Assembly (NCBI GenBank): GCA_012861695.1
Contig: JAAOOA010000180.1
Span: forward strand, 248,001 to 312,000
Length of the DNA stretch: 64,000 bases
Source of the DNA: Trematomus loennbergii
Lineage: Eukaryota > Chordata > Actinopteri > Perciformes > Nototheniidae
Direction: 5' to 3'
Translations under genes and position numbers: made by a program
In this document: piece after piece, positions 21,227 to 32,834 of the stretch
How positions within the stretch are numbered: position 1 is the stretch's first letter
Layout of the letters: each line of letters starts with the position of its first letter
Notes under the pieces: generated by a model
The model's database searches: none
Told to the model about the DNA's origin: nothing
The model's input: the letters and a program-made list of their open reading frames with translations, nothing else

Positions 21227-21373
21227 TTAATGTTAGCGTGTATGCTTAGCTGCAAACACAGTCGGATGGGTGACCAAAACGTCCCCGTTTTCCGGGCAGA
21301 GTCCCCGTTTTCGGTGGCCGGTACCCGGTTGAAACTCCGAAAATGTTCCCGTTTTGAATGTGCGTTAAAAAAC
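21227..21373. other. Right border of unit A
   Basis: It contains GTCCCCGTTTTCCGGGCAGA twice in related form and ends GCGTTAAAAAACAT. The same sequence at 59099-59246 continues differently, so 21373 marks where the LINE at the duplication junction begins. Confidence 0.7.
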
Positions 21374-23433
21374 ATTCTTCTGGCTAATGTTCAATCCATT
21401 GAAAATAAGCTAGATGAACTCAGAAGCCGGATTGCTTTTCAACGGGACATTAAGAACTGTGACGTGTTCATTCTCACTGAGACTTGGCTCAACCCGCTAT
21501 CCCGGACTCCGCCATTGTTCCTGACGGATTCACTATTTTTTTCGTCAGGACCGGACTGCTAACTCAGGGAAAAGTAAAGGTGTGTGTGTGGACTAATAAC
21601 AACTGGTGCTCAGATGTGAGGATTATTTATTCGGACTGTTCCGCTCATCTAGAGCACCTCGTGATCTCATGTCGGGCCTTTCACCTGCCGAGAGAATTCA
21701 CATCTGTTGTGATAACAGCAGTGTATATTCCGCCGCTCGCCGACAACAACACGGCACTCGATCAGCTGTTTGGGATTATCGACAAGACCGAGACTTCACG
21801 GCCAGAGGCGGCGTTTGTTGTGCCGGAGATTTTAACATCGCCAACATGAAGAAGGTCCTGCCGAAGTACTACCAACAAATCAGCTGCCCGAGGCACGGGG
21901 GAAACATACTGGACCATGTTTACTCCCCTTTTCGACATGGATATAAGGCTCTCCCTCGCCCTCCCTTCGGCAAATCAGACCATATCTCACTGCTGCTGCT
22001 GCTGCCTGCTTACAAGCAGAAACTCAAACGGGACAGACCGGTAACAAAGACACTACAACGATGGAGTAGATTGGAGTGTGTTTGAGGACAATAACATCAA
22101 CACACACACACAGATACGGTCATCTGTTACATTGGGAAATGCATCGATGACGTGTTGCTGAAGGTTTCTGTACGAACATTCCCAAATCAAAAGCCCTGGA
22201 TAAACAGCGAGGTGCGTACCAAGCTGAAAGCGCGCACTATCGCGCACAGAGCGGGAGATTTGAAGGAGTACAGGAAGTCTAGGTATGATCTCTGGAGAGC
22301 AATTAGCAATGCAAAGAGACAGTACAAAGAGAAGGTGGAATCTGACTTCAAAGGCTGTAACACCCGGAACATGTGGGCGGGACTAAGGACAATGACTGAC
22401 TACAAAGGAGCAGCAGGGGGTGCTGCAGGACTGTCTGCGTGCGCATCTCTCCCAGATGAGCTGAACAGTTTTTTTGCACGCTTTGAGAGCAGCCAGGCTG
22501 TGGAGGTACAGAGGGACCAGGAGCTACACTGCCCTTTTGTTTTAAACAGGGCAGATGTGTGTAAATCCTTTAAAAGGGTTAACCCACACAAGGCTCCTGG
22601 ACCTGATGGCATCCCTGGCCGTGTTCTCGGGGTGTGTGCAGTTCAGCTGGCAGAGGTGTTCACAGACATCTTCAACAGGTCCCTGCTGCAGTCTGTAGTC
22701 CCCACATGCTTCAAACACTCCACTATCGTTCCTGTCCCCAAAAAGACAATAATCACCTGCCCCAACGACTACCGCCCAGTAGCACTCACCTCCACCGTAA
22801 TGAAGTGCTTTGAGCGGTTAGTCAAATCATTCATCACCTCCTCCCTCCCTGACTCTCTGGACCCCTGCAGTTTGCCTACAGAGCAAACAGGTCCACAGAC
22901 GACGCCATAGCCCTCACCCTCCACACTGCCCTCTCACACCTGGACCCGAAGAACAGGAACACATATGTGAGAATGCTGTTCATTGACTACAGTTCAGCAT
23001 TCAATACCATTGTGCCCTCCAAGCTGGCCATCAAGCTCAGAGACCTTGGGCTCAACAGCGCCCTCTGTGACTGGATCCTGAACTTCCTGACGGGCAGACC
23101 CCAGGCAGTGCGGGTGGGAAACATCACATCCTCCACCCTGATCCTCAACACCGGAGCCCCTCAAGGCTGCGTGCTCAGCCCTCTCCTCTACTCCCTGTTC
23201 ACTCTCGACTGCGTGGCCACACACAGCTCCAACACCATCGTGAAGTTTGCTGATGACACGACCGTCATCGGCCAGATCACAGACGGCGACGAGACGGCGT
23301 ACAGAGAGGAGGTCGGAAACCTGACATCTTGGTGCCAGGATAACAACCTCCATCTCAACGTCAGCAAAACAAAGGAGCTGATTGTGTATTACAGGAAGCA
23401 GCAGGGAGAGGGACACGCCCCCATCGCCATCTA

Positions 23434-24573
23434 TAGAGTGGCGAAGTCCCTCCCCTTCCGGTTGAGCCCCATGGGACCTTATTTCGGAAAAGTTATGCAT
23501 TGAAGTCAATGGAGAGAGAAAGATTATCTTTCGATCCCGTTTGAATTGTGCCACGAATTACACATATGATGTTTGTCAATTTAAAAGATAATTTTGCAAG
23601 TCAAAAAAAATAAAATGTGTCGTAAAACTGTGAAGTAACACATTTGTTTGTGTGAACCGCTCAATGAACTACATCTCTGGTCTCACAGAACAACACACGT
23701 CACCAAGATGGCCGTCACTACTGTCAACAAACCGATTGGCTACCCTCACACTATCACCACAATGAAACACGTCCTGAAGAATGTCATGCAAAGCTGCCTG
23801 CCTGCCTTCGATTCTCTCTGAACTGCCCGGTCGTTTTAATGTTTAATGTCAACCATTTGTGCAGATAGCATGAAGTAGAGAAGATTGCCGATGCTAACGT
23901 TAGCGTTAGCATTTCTCCCCCGGGCTTAAATGGTGTATTATAGAATGATCACACTGGTGACAGTACTCTTCAAAGGGTTCACGAAATATGACTACTACTC
24001 TTACTGTTTAACATTGTGGGTTACTTAATGTTACTTCATGTTAAGGCTAATAAAAATGACAAGGCTGTAATGCTAACTAACGTGCTAGCTACTAGCTAGC
24101 TTGATCCAGAGTACTCCTGGTCCTTTCATCAGACGGGAAGCAAAATAAAGAGCAAGACCCATTGCTGGTATAATAACAACGTGGTACTAAGCACACAGGC
24201 ATCTTGTGAAAGTTATCTTATCTTAGCCAGCGCCATATAGATAGATTCTATCTATATGGCGCTGATCGTATATATACGGTATTATACGTGTATCGTAGTG
24301 TCTCAATTGTGACATCACTTACGCGACTCTGGGATTTGTAGTCTTTCTAGTTTCGTATTTTCAAAGTCTTATATTTCAACAGTTTTAAGACAAACTGTGA
24401 CTTTTTGACATGGAAATGATTTTTTAAGATTGACAAACATCATATGTGTAATTCATGGCACAATTCAAACGGGATCGAAAGATAAGTTTTCTCTCCCCAT
24501 TGACTTCAATGCATAATTTTTCCGAAATAAGGTCCCTACCCCGGAAGTAAGTGGGAGGGACTTCGCCACTCTA
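23434..24573. mobile_element. MITE with long inverted arms inserted in the LINE
   Basis: The ends GAGTGGCGAAGTCCCTCCC and its complement GGGAGGGACTTCGCCACTC are inverted, and the match extends for over 100 bases on each side (TTTCGATCCCGTTTGAATTG and its complement). It sits at a TA within the codon row ATC-TAT-GGG-ACT of the LINE, and removing it restores the LINE frame. A TA target fits Tc1/mariner-type elements; no transposase is present. Confidence 0.85.
24228..24264. repeat. 37-bp palindrome inside the MITE
   Basis: CAGCGCCATATAGATAGA is followed, after no more than one unpaired base, by its reverse complement. Strong cruciform or hairpin potential. Confidence 0.85.
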
Positions 24574-24621
24574 TGGGACTACGGTGGAGAGAGTCAGCAG
24601 CTTCAGGTTCCTTGGGGTCCA

Positions 24622-24745
24622 CATCACTGAGGACCTGACATGGACTCATCACTGAGGACCTGACATGGACTCATCACTGAGGACCTGACATGGACTCATC
24701 ACTGAGGACCTGACATGGACTCATCTCTGAGGACCTGACATGGAC
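24622..24745. repeat. 25-bp tandem repeat within the LINE, about 5 copies
   Basis: The unit ATCACTGAGGACCTGACATG plus GACTC is repeated in the reverse transcriptase C-terminal region. The period is not divisible by three, so it shifts the LINE frame. Confidence 0.88.
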
Positions 24746-24837
24746 TCTTCACACCACCACCATCACCAAGAAAGCTCGACAGCGGCTCTTCTTCCTCCGC
24801 AGGCTGAGGAGGTTCAACATGGACTCCAGGATACTCT

Positions 24838-25140
24838 GCAACTTCTACAGGTGCACCATAGAGACTATCCTGACCTTCTACAGGTGCACCATAGAGACTA
24901 TCCTGACCTTCTACAGGTGCACCATAGAGAGTATCCTGACCTTCTACAGGTGTACCATAGAGAGCATCCTGATCTTCTACAGGTGCACCATAGAGAGCAT
25001 CCTGACCTTCTACAGGTGCACCATAGAGACTATCCTGACCTTCTACAGGTGCACCATAGAGAGCATCCTGACCTTCTACAGGTGCACCATAGAGAGCATC
25101 CTGACCTTCTACAGGTGCTCCATAGAGAGTATCCTGACTG
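24838..25140 (+). repeat. 33-bp in-frame tandem repeat in the LINE reverse transcriptase
   Basis: Nine units encode FYRCTIESILT with E/T/S variants, in frame with the following GCITAWYGSCT. Related LINEs normally have this motif once, as I recall the family. It is an internal expansion of 11 residues per unit, unrelated in sequence to the 33-bp minisatellites. Confidence 0.88.
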
Positions 25141-25640
25141 GCTGCATCACGGCCTGGTACGGCAGCTGCACCGCCCTCAATCGTAAGGCTTTACAGAGGG
25201 TGGTGAAAACTGCAGAGCACATCACCAGGACGGAGCTGCCATCCATGGAGGACCTTTACTCCCAGCGGCTCAGGAAGAAAGCCCTCCAGATTATCAAAGA
25301 CCCCCATCACCCCAGCCACAAACGGTTCTGTCTACTGCCGTCTGTTAAACCCTGAACTGCTGAAACAACATCCATAACATCTGCTTCTTAGAAATGATGT
25401 ATCTATTTATCTAATATATCATTCCAATAACTTGCATGTAGACTCTTATTGCACTATTTAACTTTTTTAAACTATTTTTCCTCTTGTATTTACTATTTAC
25501 CATTTACCTGCACTATATGTTTCTGTTTATCTGTGTTATTGTGTTGCACTGTTGGAGAAGCCTGTGACCTAAGATAAGACACTGTAGCTATGGTGGTATG
25601 ACATAATAAAGAACCTTGAACCTTGAACCTTGAGCCTTGA

Positions 25641-25695
25641 AGAAAACAGACAGACTCCATTGTACACGTCGACAGAGCAGCAGAAAGAGAACAGG
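25641..25695 (+). other. Non-coding leader exon of NLR copy B
   Basis: Matches the copy A leader from AACAGACAGACTCC to the donor GTGAGT at 25696. Immediately upstream is the CTTGAAC tail of the LINE, so the copy A upstream sequence with the ISRE-like site is absent. Whether this copy has a working promoter is unclear. Confidence 0.5.
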
Positions 25696-26369
25696 GTGAG
25701 TGTTAAAACCAGGCTCTGCTGGGGTTTCCTAAACAATTCATGTTTACTCTGTTTGACTTTATCTCTGAAAAATACAGTCTCGATAAAAAAGCAACGTCTT
25801 AGAGTCCGATGTGGCATATTGAAATGTTGGAGGCCTAAACTTCCCCTTTCACGTCCGTGTGTCTGCGCCATCATGGTTACATAACTATACAGACTTATGT
25901 GTTGTTGTTAGTGGTGTTAGTTGATTTAAAACAAAAAGTAATCGCGTAAATCACGATCATAAACTGTGATTAATCTTCATAAATCAGAAGTTTAAAATAT
26001 TAGTAGGCCTGTTAACTTGTATTTTGGAGAGATATAAAACAAATACATCGTGTGTAGTAGTCTAATAAAGCAGTCCATGAAAAACTGCTGAGAGAAATAA
26101 GAGGGGTTTTCACTTTATTATAACATCTCAGCTAATGATGATGATTTCTGAATGACTAGCATGACGTCAGAGCAAGTTATGCTTGCTGCCACTATCATAT
26201 TGTGAGCACTATCTGCTCCTAAAGTAGTGAACTGTCCATCTCCTGGATTCAGCAAAATGCCACCCGTCCGTTTTCACCAGACCTAAAGAACGAGTGCACA
26301 ACACTTGTCATGGATTAAATGTGCTTTTACACCGAGGTAGTTATAGCTCTGACTGATGTGTGGAGGTGG
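25696..26369. other. Intron 1 of copy B, 5' part
   Basis: Matches copy A to about 26108, then carries sequence not present in A, where several elements lie instead. No exon seen. Confidence 0.6.
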
Positions 26370-26575
26370 AAGAAGTACTCAGATCTTGTTCTTGAGTCAA
26401 AGTAGAAGTACTCAGATCTTGTACTTGAGTAAAAGTAGAAGTACTCAGATCTTGTTCTTGAGTCAAAGTAGAAGTACCAGAGTGTAGGAATACTCTGTTA
26501 CAGTAAAAGTCCTGGATTAAAAATGTTCCTCAAGTAAAAGTAGAAAAGTATTATCATCAAAATATAGTGAAAGTA
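26370..26575. repeat. Short 33-bp minisatellite of copy B intron 1
   Basis: Three units of the TACTTGAGTAAAAGTAGAAG family, some with TTCTTGAGTCAAAG, then CAGAGTGTAGGAATACTCTG. It is preceded by GGAGGTGGAAGAAGTACTCA, which resembles a hAT-type end. Confidence 0.8.
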
Positions 26576-26657
26576 GCGACAGTAAAAGTAGTCATTGTGC
26601 AGATTGGTCCATTTCAGAATAATATATATGATATGTTTTATAATGATTGATCATTAA

Positions 26658-27038
26658 AGGTAGGGTAGGTAAGTTTGAGAAACCGGCTCGAGATACACTT
26701 GTTGTTATATTCCATGGAATGCTCTTAACATCCCGATAGCAATGAATATCTGAAGTGCTTTGACAAAAAATCCATAAATAAATATCATCTGTGGAAGCTG
26801 TAGTACTGTAAAAAGCACGACCAATCATCTGAGCCGGCCCGGCTAAAATAACTGGATGGCCTACCTGCCTGTCAGCCTTCCATCTGGGCACAAACTTATC
26901 TCGTGCCCTTATTGGTCATGTGCGCGTTCGTGTGTGTTGGAGGAGGGGCTCTGTAAGGAAGTGGCTGATTTTCTCCGGTTGTGTATTTTCAAATTCTAGC
27001 GATCTCGAGCCGGTTTCTCAAACTTACCTACCCTACCT
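26658..27038 (+). mobile_element. TTAA MITE, AGGTAGGGTAGG family, private to copy B
   Basis: Flanked by TTAA at 26654-26657 and 27039-27042, with inverted ends AGGTAGGGTAGGTAAGTTTG and its complement. Copy A has the empty site near 4790. Non-autonomous, piggyBac-like by target. Confidence 0.88.
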
Positions 27039-27599
27039 TTAAAGTGTTCTCAAAGCTGGTAAAGGTGCAGCTAGTTTGAATGACTTTGTATACTGCAGGG
27101 TAGCTTGTGAATTTACTCCAGGTGGAACTAAAGTCTGATTTAACACTTGATTATATTTCACATCATTCATCCACATCTGTAAAGTAACTAAAGGTATTAA
27201 ATACATGTAGTGGAGTAGAAGTACACCATTTACCTCTGAACTGTAGTGGAGTAGAAGTACAGAGTAGCGGAACATTGAAATAAAGTACAGGTCCCTCAAA
27301 ATTGTACTTAAGTACAGTACTTGATTAAATGTACATGTAGCTTGTTCCAGTTCCTCTCTTTCCTTGACTTCCACTGCCGTGCAATTCATGTTAAAATACC
27401 TGCTGGAGTTACGAAGGAAGTTTGGGTGAAACTTGGTAATATGATTCATTTTATGTTTTGACACGTTAAGGTTTGCAGATTATTCTCAACCATTCACCTT
27501 TTTTTTGACAGCACACATTTAAACCAAAATGTATCATATGATGGATTTGATTGAAATGCTTGCATTATAAAGTGTGTGTGTTTATGTATTTGTCTCCAG

Positions 27600-27722
27600 G
27601 GTTACTAATTCATCTCTCAGGATGGAGAACATGAGAGATTTGGATGATGAGGAGGAGGAGAAATCTTCAGTGTCCAGAAAACCTCCAGATTTGAGTAATA
27701 CACTTGGAGCATCTGCCACAAG
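27600..27722 (+). CDS. NLR copy B, first coding exon
   Basis: ATG at 27622 opens MENMRDLDDEEEEKSS and the frame runs to GASATR before GTAAGA. Same borders and phase as the copy A exon at 5351. Confidence 0.72.
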
Positions 27723-27895
27723 GTAAGAGTCTGTTTCTGCTGTGAACTGACCTGAAGAGGAGTCTGGTTTGATCTGTTTAGTAAATGAACTTGGAACATG
27801 TAGAACTTTTCACTCTCACAAAGAATTGTAACAACAGAAACCCACAAACACCATTTTTAAAACATAAAGTTTAGAGTAAGAACAAAAATCTTTAA
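27723..27895. other. Intron segment repeated at 29222
   Basis: From about 27835 (ACAGAAACCCACAAACACC) to 27895 the sequence recurs at 29222-29285. The 27895 side shows the uninterrupted TTAA site that is occupied by an element at 29286. Confidence 0.65.
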
Positions 27896-28760
27896 AGGGG
27901 AAAGAAAATCGCTTCAGTTTACCATCATAACAGATCAAAAAGTTCAGATTCATTTTACAATAAATCAAGGAATGATGCACTTCTACAAACAAAAACAACA
28001 TAATTAAAACAAACTACTAAAAGTAGATGAACTACATTATTCAACAGTTTACAGTAACTTCTGATAATAACACAGGGGAAATAAACGAGGCATCTCTTTT
28101 CCTCTCTCTCTCTCCCTCTCCTGACAGCCCGTCAGTATCAGGGTTAGTCAAAATGAATCCCTTGGAGGTTCTAGTGTTCATTTACCGTTTTGTCTTCTCT
28201 TTGCAATGCTTAATCGATTTGAAACCAAGTCTAACGTAGCTTAAACTTAACGTTAGCTTTCTAGCTAACACAACACATTCACGCACCTTTCTCTGTGGGT
28301 TTTTTTGTAGTGACGAATGAAGTTGGATGTTGTGGTGGTCGTGTCACTGATCTTTATGCTGCAGACCCTGCATACCGCTGTTCTCTTCTTATTACCGTCA
28401 TCGACAACATAATCCTTGAATCCAAACTTCACTATTTGTGGAGGAACGCTAGCCGCTGCCATGTTAACTGACACTCCTGCAGTCTAGTGGGTTGCCAGGT
28501 TTGCGCGCACGGCGCTATAATCACCCAATCAAGTTTCGAAAATACTAAATGTAATATCTCAAAAACAAACGCAAATATTTAATTTTAGAAAGTCCTTTCA
28601 AGTCATCTGTCTCAAGCTTAAGTCAAGTCTCAAGTCATGAATACCAAGTCAAAGTCAAGTCAAGTCTTTTATCAATGTTAGTCAAGCAAGTCTCAAGTCC
28701 AAAAATATGCAACTCGAGTCCGACTCGAGTCAAGTCATGTGACTCGAGTCCCCACCTCTG
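27896..28760 (-). mobile_element. 5'-deleted hAT element with BED-type zinc finger
   Basis: It ends CCCACCTCTG followed by CTGTTTCC, exactly as the complete copy at 31389-32834, but lacks that copy's other end. On the minus strand from 28474 a frame opens MAAASVPPQIVKFGFKDYVV and carries AVCRVC and FIRHYKKTH, a complete CCHH BED finger, the DNA-binding module of hAT transposases. The catalytic part is absent. It was copied together with neighbouring gene sequence, not inserted independently. Confidence 0.82.
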
Positions 28761-28907
28761 CTGTTTCCTGCAAGATGTTGCGGCAGTGCCGCGGTACCGG
28801 GGTCTCTCGGGCTTAACAGGTTAAAGGGGAAAGAAAATCAAACTGAAATCAAACGCAGCTTTTTACAAGAACTAGTGATGTGTGTTAAACATTTGTTGTT
28901 TCTACAG
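28761..28907. other. Fragment of TTAA element plus intron
   Basis: CTGTTTCCTGCAAGATGTTG to CTTAACAGG is the right end of the TTAA element that is complete at 29286-32894. The intron acceptor TTTCTACAG follows. Confidence 0.65.
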
Positions 28908-29012
28908 ACAGAGAGCAGAGTCTCCAGTCCCCAGCTGTCTGTCTCTGAAGAGTGACTGGTCTATAGCGAAACCTATGAACTTCAGTAATGAACCTGGACC
29001 CCCAGACACAAG
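28908..29012 (+). CDS. NLR copy B, VPSC-repeat exon 1
   Basis: 105 bases, phase 2-2, with SPVPSCLSLKSDWSI then MNFSNEPGPPDTR. It lies in a segment duplicated together with a hAT fragment. Confidence 0.75.
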
Positions 29013-29079
29013 GTAAGAGTCTGTTTCTGCTGTGAACTGACCTGAAGAGGAGTCTGATTTGATCTGAGTAGCAGATCTC

Positions 29080-29165
29080 AGTATAGAAACTCAGTAGAGC
29101 TCAGTATAGAAACTCAGTAGGGCTCAGTATAGAAACTCAGTAGAGCTCAGTATAGAAACGCAGAC
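29080..29165. repeat. 23-bp minisatellite, about 4 copies
   Basis: Same AGCTCAGTATAGAAACTCAG unit as at 6461 and 33150. Confidence 0.85.
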
Positions 29166-29377
29166 GTACTTGAATCAGATAAGGAAAATATCGGCACCTA
29201 GAGCTCTACAGTACTTCATATTGACAGAAACCCACAAACACCATTTTTAAAACATAAAGTTTAGAGTAAGAACAAAAATCTTTAACCTGTTAAGCCCTGA
29301 GCCTGTTTTTCAGGTCTCAGGCTCGAAAATGACATTCCCAGAACAAATGACCATATCTTCTCTTCTAAAAGGGTTAA

Positions 29378-29865
29378 AGGGGACCTATCATGCAAAATGC
29401 ACTTTTGTACGTCTTTTCTACATGAATATGTGTCCCCGGTGTTCCAGGGAACTCACCAAGTGTCAGAAAACACAACCCTCTCTATTTTCCTCCATACCCA
29501 AATCTCTAAAAAAGGGCTGCAACGGATCTGATAAAAACTGATCCAGATTTGAACACTGTCCTGACGTCAGGACGGTGGCGCTACGGCTATTGGGCCAACT
29601 CCACCAATCAGGAGGAGACAGTCACGGCCATTTCCGTTCGAAAGCGCTGGAGACGCTGTAGTACATAAGCCAGGCCAGTAGATGGTGCTGTTCTCACAGA
29701 ATCAGCCCTTGCTAAAACAGAGCTAGAAATTGTCAAATTGAGCGAAATGAGGCATGGCTAAAATGCATGATCTGTTTGGTATTTTGAAAAAAAAAAAGTA
29801 TAAATATGCCTTATATAGGTATGGTCCTATACTATATTATTCAAATATAGCATGATAGGTCCACT
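29378..29865 (+). mobile_element. Nested TTAA MITE, GGACCTATCATGC family
   Basis: TTAA at 29374-29377 and 29866-29869; ends AGGGGACCTATCATGC and GCATGATAGGTCCACT. It interrupts the host-element sequence that is continuous near 47747-47790 on the other strand. Confidence 0.9.
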
Positions 29866-30353
29866 TTAAATTAATAATCTTTTTTCTCAAAGTAATGATA
29901 AACCTGTGAGGTGGATGTAGAAAAGTCAGAATCAATATAGATGTTTTTTATTTTAAAGAAAATTCAGATTTTACATAGTAAAAAAGTAAATTATAGTGTC
30001 CGTCCAAAACTTATTTTTTACTTATAATGAAAACCACCCTTGGATGATGGGTTAGTAGACTAAAAGCTTTAGGAATCCAAAGTACAACATATAATAAGTA
30101 CCCTGTATCAAGATTGATGCAAAACAAGTGACATTTGACCTTTTTAGAGAGATTTAGCAAAAGAAACCACTTCTGGGGTCATTTGGGTGGATTTTCCATA
30201 TCTCTGGCCCCCCTTGCTCGATTTTGATGGTTGACACCTCTTTCTGACCGTTAGAGCCAATAGAATCGAAGGGGGAGTCCCCCACACAACTCATTGTGAA
30301 ACAAAAAGGTGAAGGCTTTGCGCATGGAATTTAGCATTACGGGCCGTCTCCAC

Positions 30354-30893
30354 GGCAGCGTTAAAAAATCTTGAAACGCTTCTGCCCATTCACTTTGAAT
30401 GGGGTGACGTCACTTTTTTCGCTTTCGCCGAAATGCATTGTGGGCAGGCGAGCGGAGATTCTCAGGATTTTCAAGATCCAAAGTTGAACAATGTTCAACT
30501 TTTGAGGCTGAGGTGGAAGCGTCAGCCAATCAAATCCCGTGTACGCAATCTGACAGTTCAAGCTCTAGCCAATCAAACGGCGTGTATGCTGGGAGAGAAA
30601 TACCGCAGGTCATTTCCTCATATTCCAAAAAATGGAGGAGAAATTAGCGGTAGCGAATCAATCACCCGGTGCTTTATGACCAGACCTACCGGGATATAAA
30701 CCGGAGGAGCCAGGCATGGAGGGAGGTGGCAGAGACAGTGGTAGGTTTTCGCCTGTTTTGGGGAGTTTATATCCAGTTTATTTCGGGCTTTTTTGCTTCG
30801 TATGTCGCGGGCGGGAGATTCATGTGATTGGTTGCTCGCAAAAAATCCTCAAGCTTCAGATACGCCCACCTCCAAGATTTTTTTAACGCTGCC
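30354..30893 (+). mobile_element. Nested Harbinger-like element with MADF remnant
   Basis: The ends GGCAGCGTTAAAAAATCTTG and AAGATTTTTTTAACGCTGCC are inverted. Inside, after 30640, one frame reads MEEKLAVANQSP and a shifted frame reads LYDQTYRDINRRSQAWREVA, resembling the MADF DNA-binding domain carried by the second gene of PIF/Harbinger elements. Non-autonomous and frameshifted. Confidence 0.65.
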
Positions 30894-31388
30894 GATCATG
30901 GATTATCAGAAATCATTTCAAAGGGACACAGACACATTGGATTAACCTATGGATTAACTTCAGCAGCGTTTTTATCGTTTTAATGCCATCGAAGACCACT
31001 TTGGAGAGACTACAGAGCCAAGGTAACCTTGTTAGCATTTTTAGCTACCTAGCGTCACCTGTTTTGATGTCTGTTTTTGTTTATAACGTCGCAAATCCGT
31101 ATAATTCAGTGATAATGAGGGTACCCATCGATTCTGTGTCACCTCACGATGTGAATCGATGTCATGGATGTGGTGAAAAGATAAATAATAAGGTTTTGTG
31201 AGTGATTTTCGGTGCAGTAAGGTGTTAGCATTTTTTGCTCGTTGCTAATTCAGAGGCTCAGTGTTAGCATTGTGGGTTTTCTTTTGAAAAAAAAAAGAAA
31301 AAAGATCAGTTAGATGAGTTTCTTCCCGTTACATGGATATAAAACATTCATAGTTTATTAAATGAACATGCCCTCACACACTGTTTCC
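30894..31388. other. Internal part of the TTAA host element
   Basis: A frame from 30983 begins MPSKTT after CGTTTTAATGCCATCGAAG, similar to the minus-strand start in the relative at 46681 (CGTTTTAATGCCATTGAACA, 47146-47127). No known domain. Confidence 0.4.
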
Positions 31389-32834
31389 CAGAGGTGGGAG
31401 TAAGTCCTACATGTGCAAGTCATGAGCAAGTCTCAAGTCTTGACCTACAAGTATCAAGCAAGTCCCAAGTCACTGTGGTGAGAGTCAAGCAAGTCAAGTC
31501 AAGTCATTGCTCAGGTCAAGTCAAGTCAAGTCAAGTCATACAAAATTCTGATGAATAAGCCCAGTTTCCGCATTTAAATCATTTTCATAACCACTGTCTT
31601 TTAGACAGTGGTTATGAAAATGGATTCAACCCACACTATGATCTTCATTACATACACAGTTAATCATTTGAAATCTAATTTAGACCGATGACAATCATAT
31701 TAGATTCATATTAACCCTAGAACTGCAGACAATATAGCTAGGACTCAATCAAACAGTCTGTTCAAAAAGGCAGAATTCCAGGTAAGAAAATCATATATGG
31801 CATTTGCCATTACACATATTTAATTTAAATGTCTGTTAACACTAGAACTGCCAACAGCGTCAGCACCTACATAGATATCATTTTCAAATCATTTCATTTG
31901 TTCCTCTTCATAATTTCCTTATAAACTAAGTAGGACAATTTAAAACTCACTTAATTGGGTACATTTTGAAATTGCTTCAGTTTATCATCATAACAGATCA
32001 AAAAGTTCAGATTCATTTTACAATAAATCAAGGAATGATGCACTTCTACAAACAAAAACAACATAATTAAAACATTTAAACAAACTACTAAAAGTAGATG
32101 AACTACATTATTCAACAGTTTACAGTAACTTCTGATAATACCACAGGGGAATATACGAGGCATCTATTTTCCTCTCTCTCTCTCTCCCTCTCCTGACAGC
32201 CCGTCAGTATCAGGGTTAGTACAAATGAATCCCTTGGAGGTTCTAGTGTTCATTTACCGTTTTGTCTTCTCTTTGTAATGCTTAATCGATTTGAAACCAA
32301 GTCTAACGTAGCTTAAACTTAACGTTAGCTTTCTAGCTAACACAACACATTCACGCACCTTTCTCTGTGTTTTTTTTGTAGTGACGAATGAAGTTGGATG
32401 TTGTGGTGGTCCTGTCACGATCTTTATGCTGCAGACCCTGCATACCGCTGTTCTCTTCTTATTAGCGTCATCGACACCATAATCCTTGAATCCAAAATTC
32501 ACTATTTGTGGAGGAACGCTAGCCGCTGCCATGTTAACTGAAACTCCTGCCGTCTAGTGGGTTGCCAGGTTTGCGCGCACGGCGCTATAATCACCCAATC
32601 ACGTTTCGAAAATACTAAATGTAATATCTCAAAACAAACGCAAATATTTAATTTTAAAAAGTCAAGTCCTTTCAAGTCATCTGTCTCAAGCTTAAGTCAA
32701 GTCTCAAGTCATGAATACCAAGTCAAAGTCAAGTCAAGTCTTTTATCAATGTTAGTCAAGCAAGTCTCAAGTCCAAAAATATGCAACTCGAGTCCGACTC
32801 GAGTCAGGTCATGTGACTCGAGTCCCCACCTCTG
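31389..32834 (-). mobile_element. Nested hAT element with BED-finger remnant, complete ends
   Basis: The ends CAGAGGTGGG and CCCACCTCTG are flanked by the 8-base duplication CTGTTTCC (31381-31388 and 32835-32842), diagnostic of hAT. Sub-terminal AAGTC-rich repeats lie at both ends. On the minus strand from 32532, MAAASVPPQIVNFGFKDYGV and CRVC start a BED finger that is frameshifted before its histidines. No catalytic domain is present. Confidence 0.93.

Larger units (their letters stand above)
21374..25640 (+). mobile_element. Rex1/CR1-like LINE at the duplication junction, interrupted
   Basis: It starts inside the endonuclease domain (LANVQSIENKLDELRSRI, FILTETWLNP; later VVITAVYIPPLADN and NILDHVYSPF, SDHISLLL). 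The reverse transcriptase follows, with NPHKAPGPDGIPGR, the catalytic FADDTTVIG at about 23240-23265 and [14 protein letters not shown]. The C-terminal part resumes after an inserted element (24574 on) and ends LLPSVKP at 25352. The 3' tail has CTTGAAC repeats (25613-25640). Frameshifts near 21485, 21830 and 22866 make it dead. The family assignment is by motif resemblance. Confidence 0.88.
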
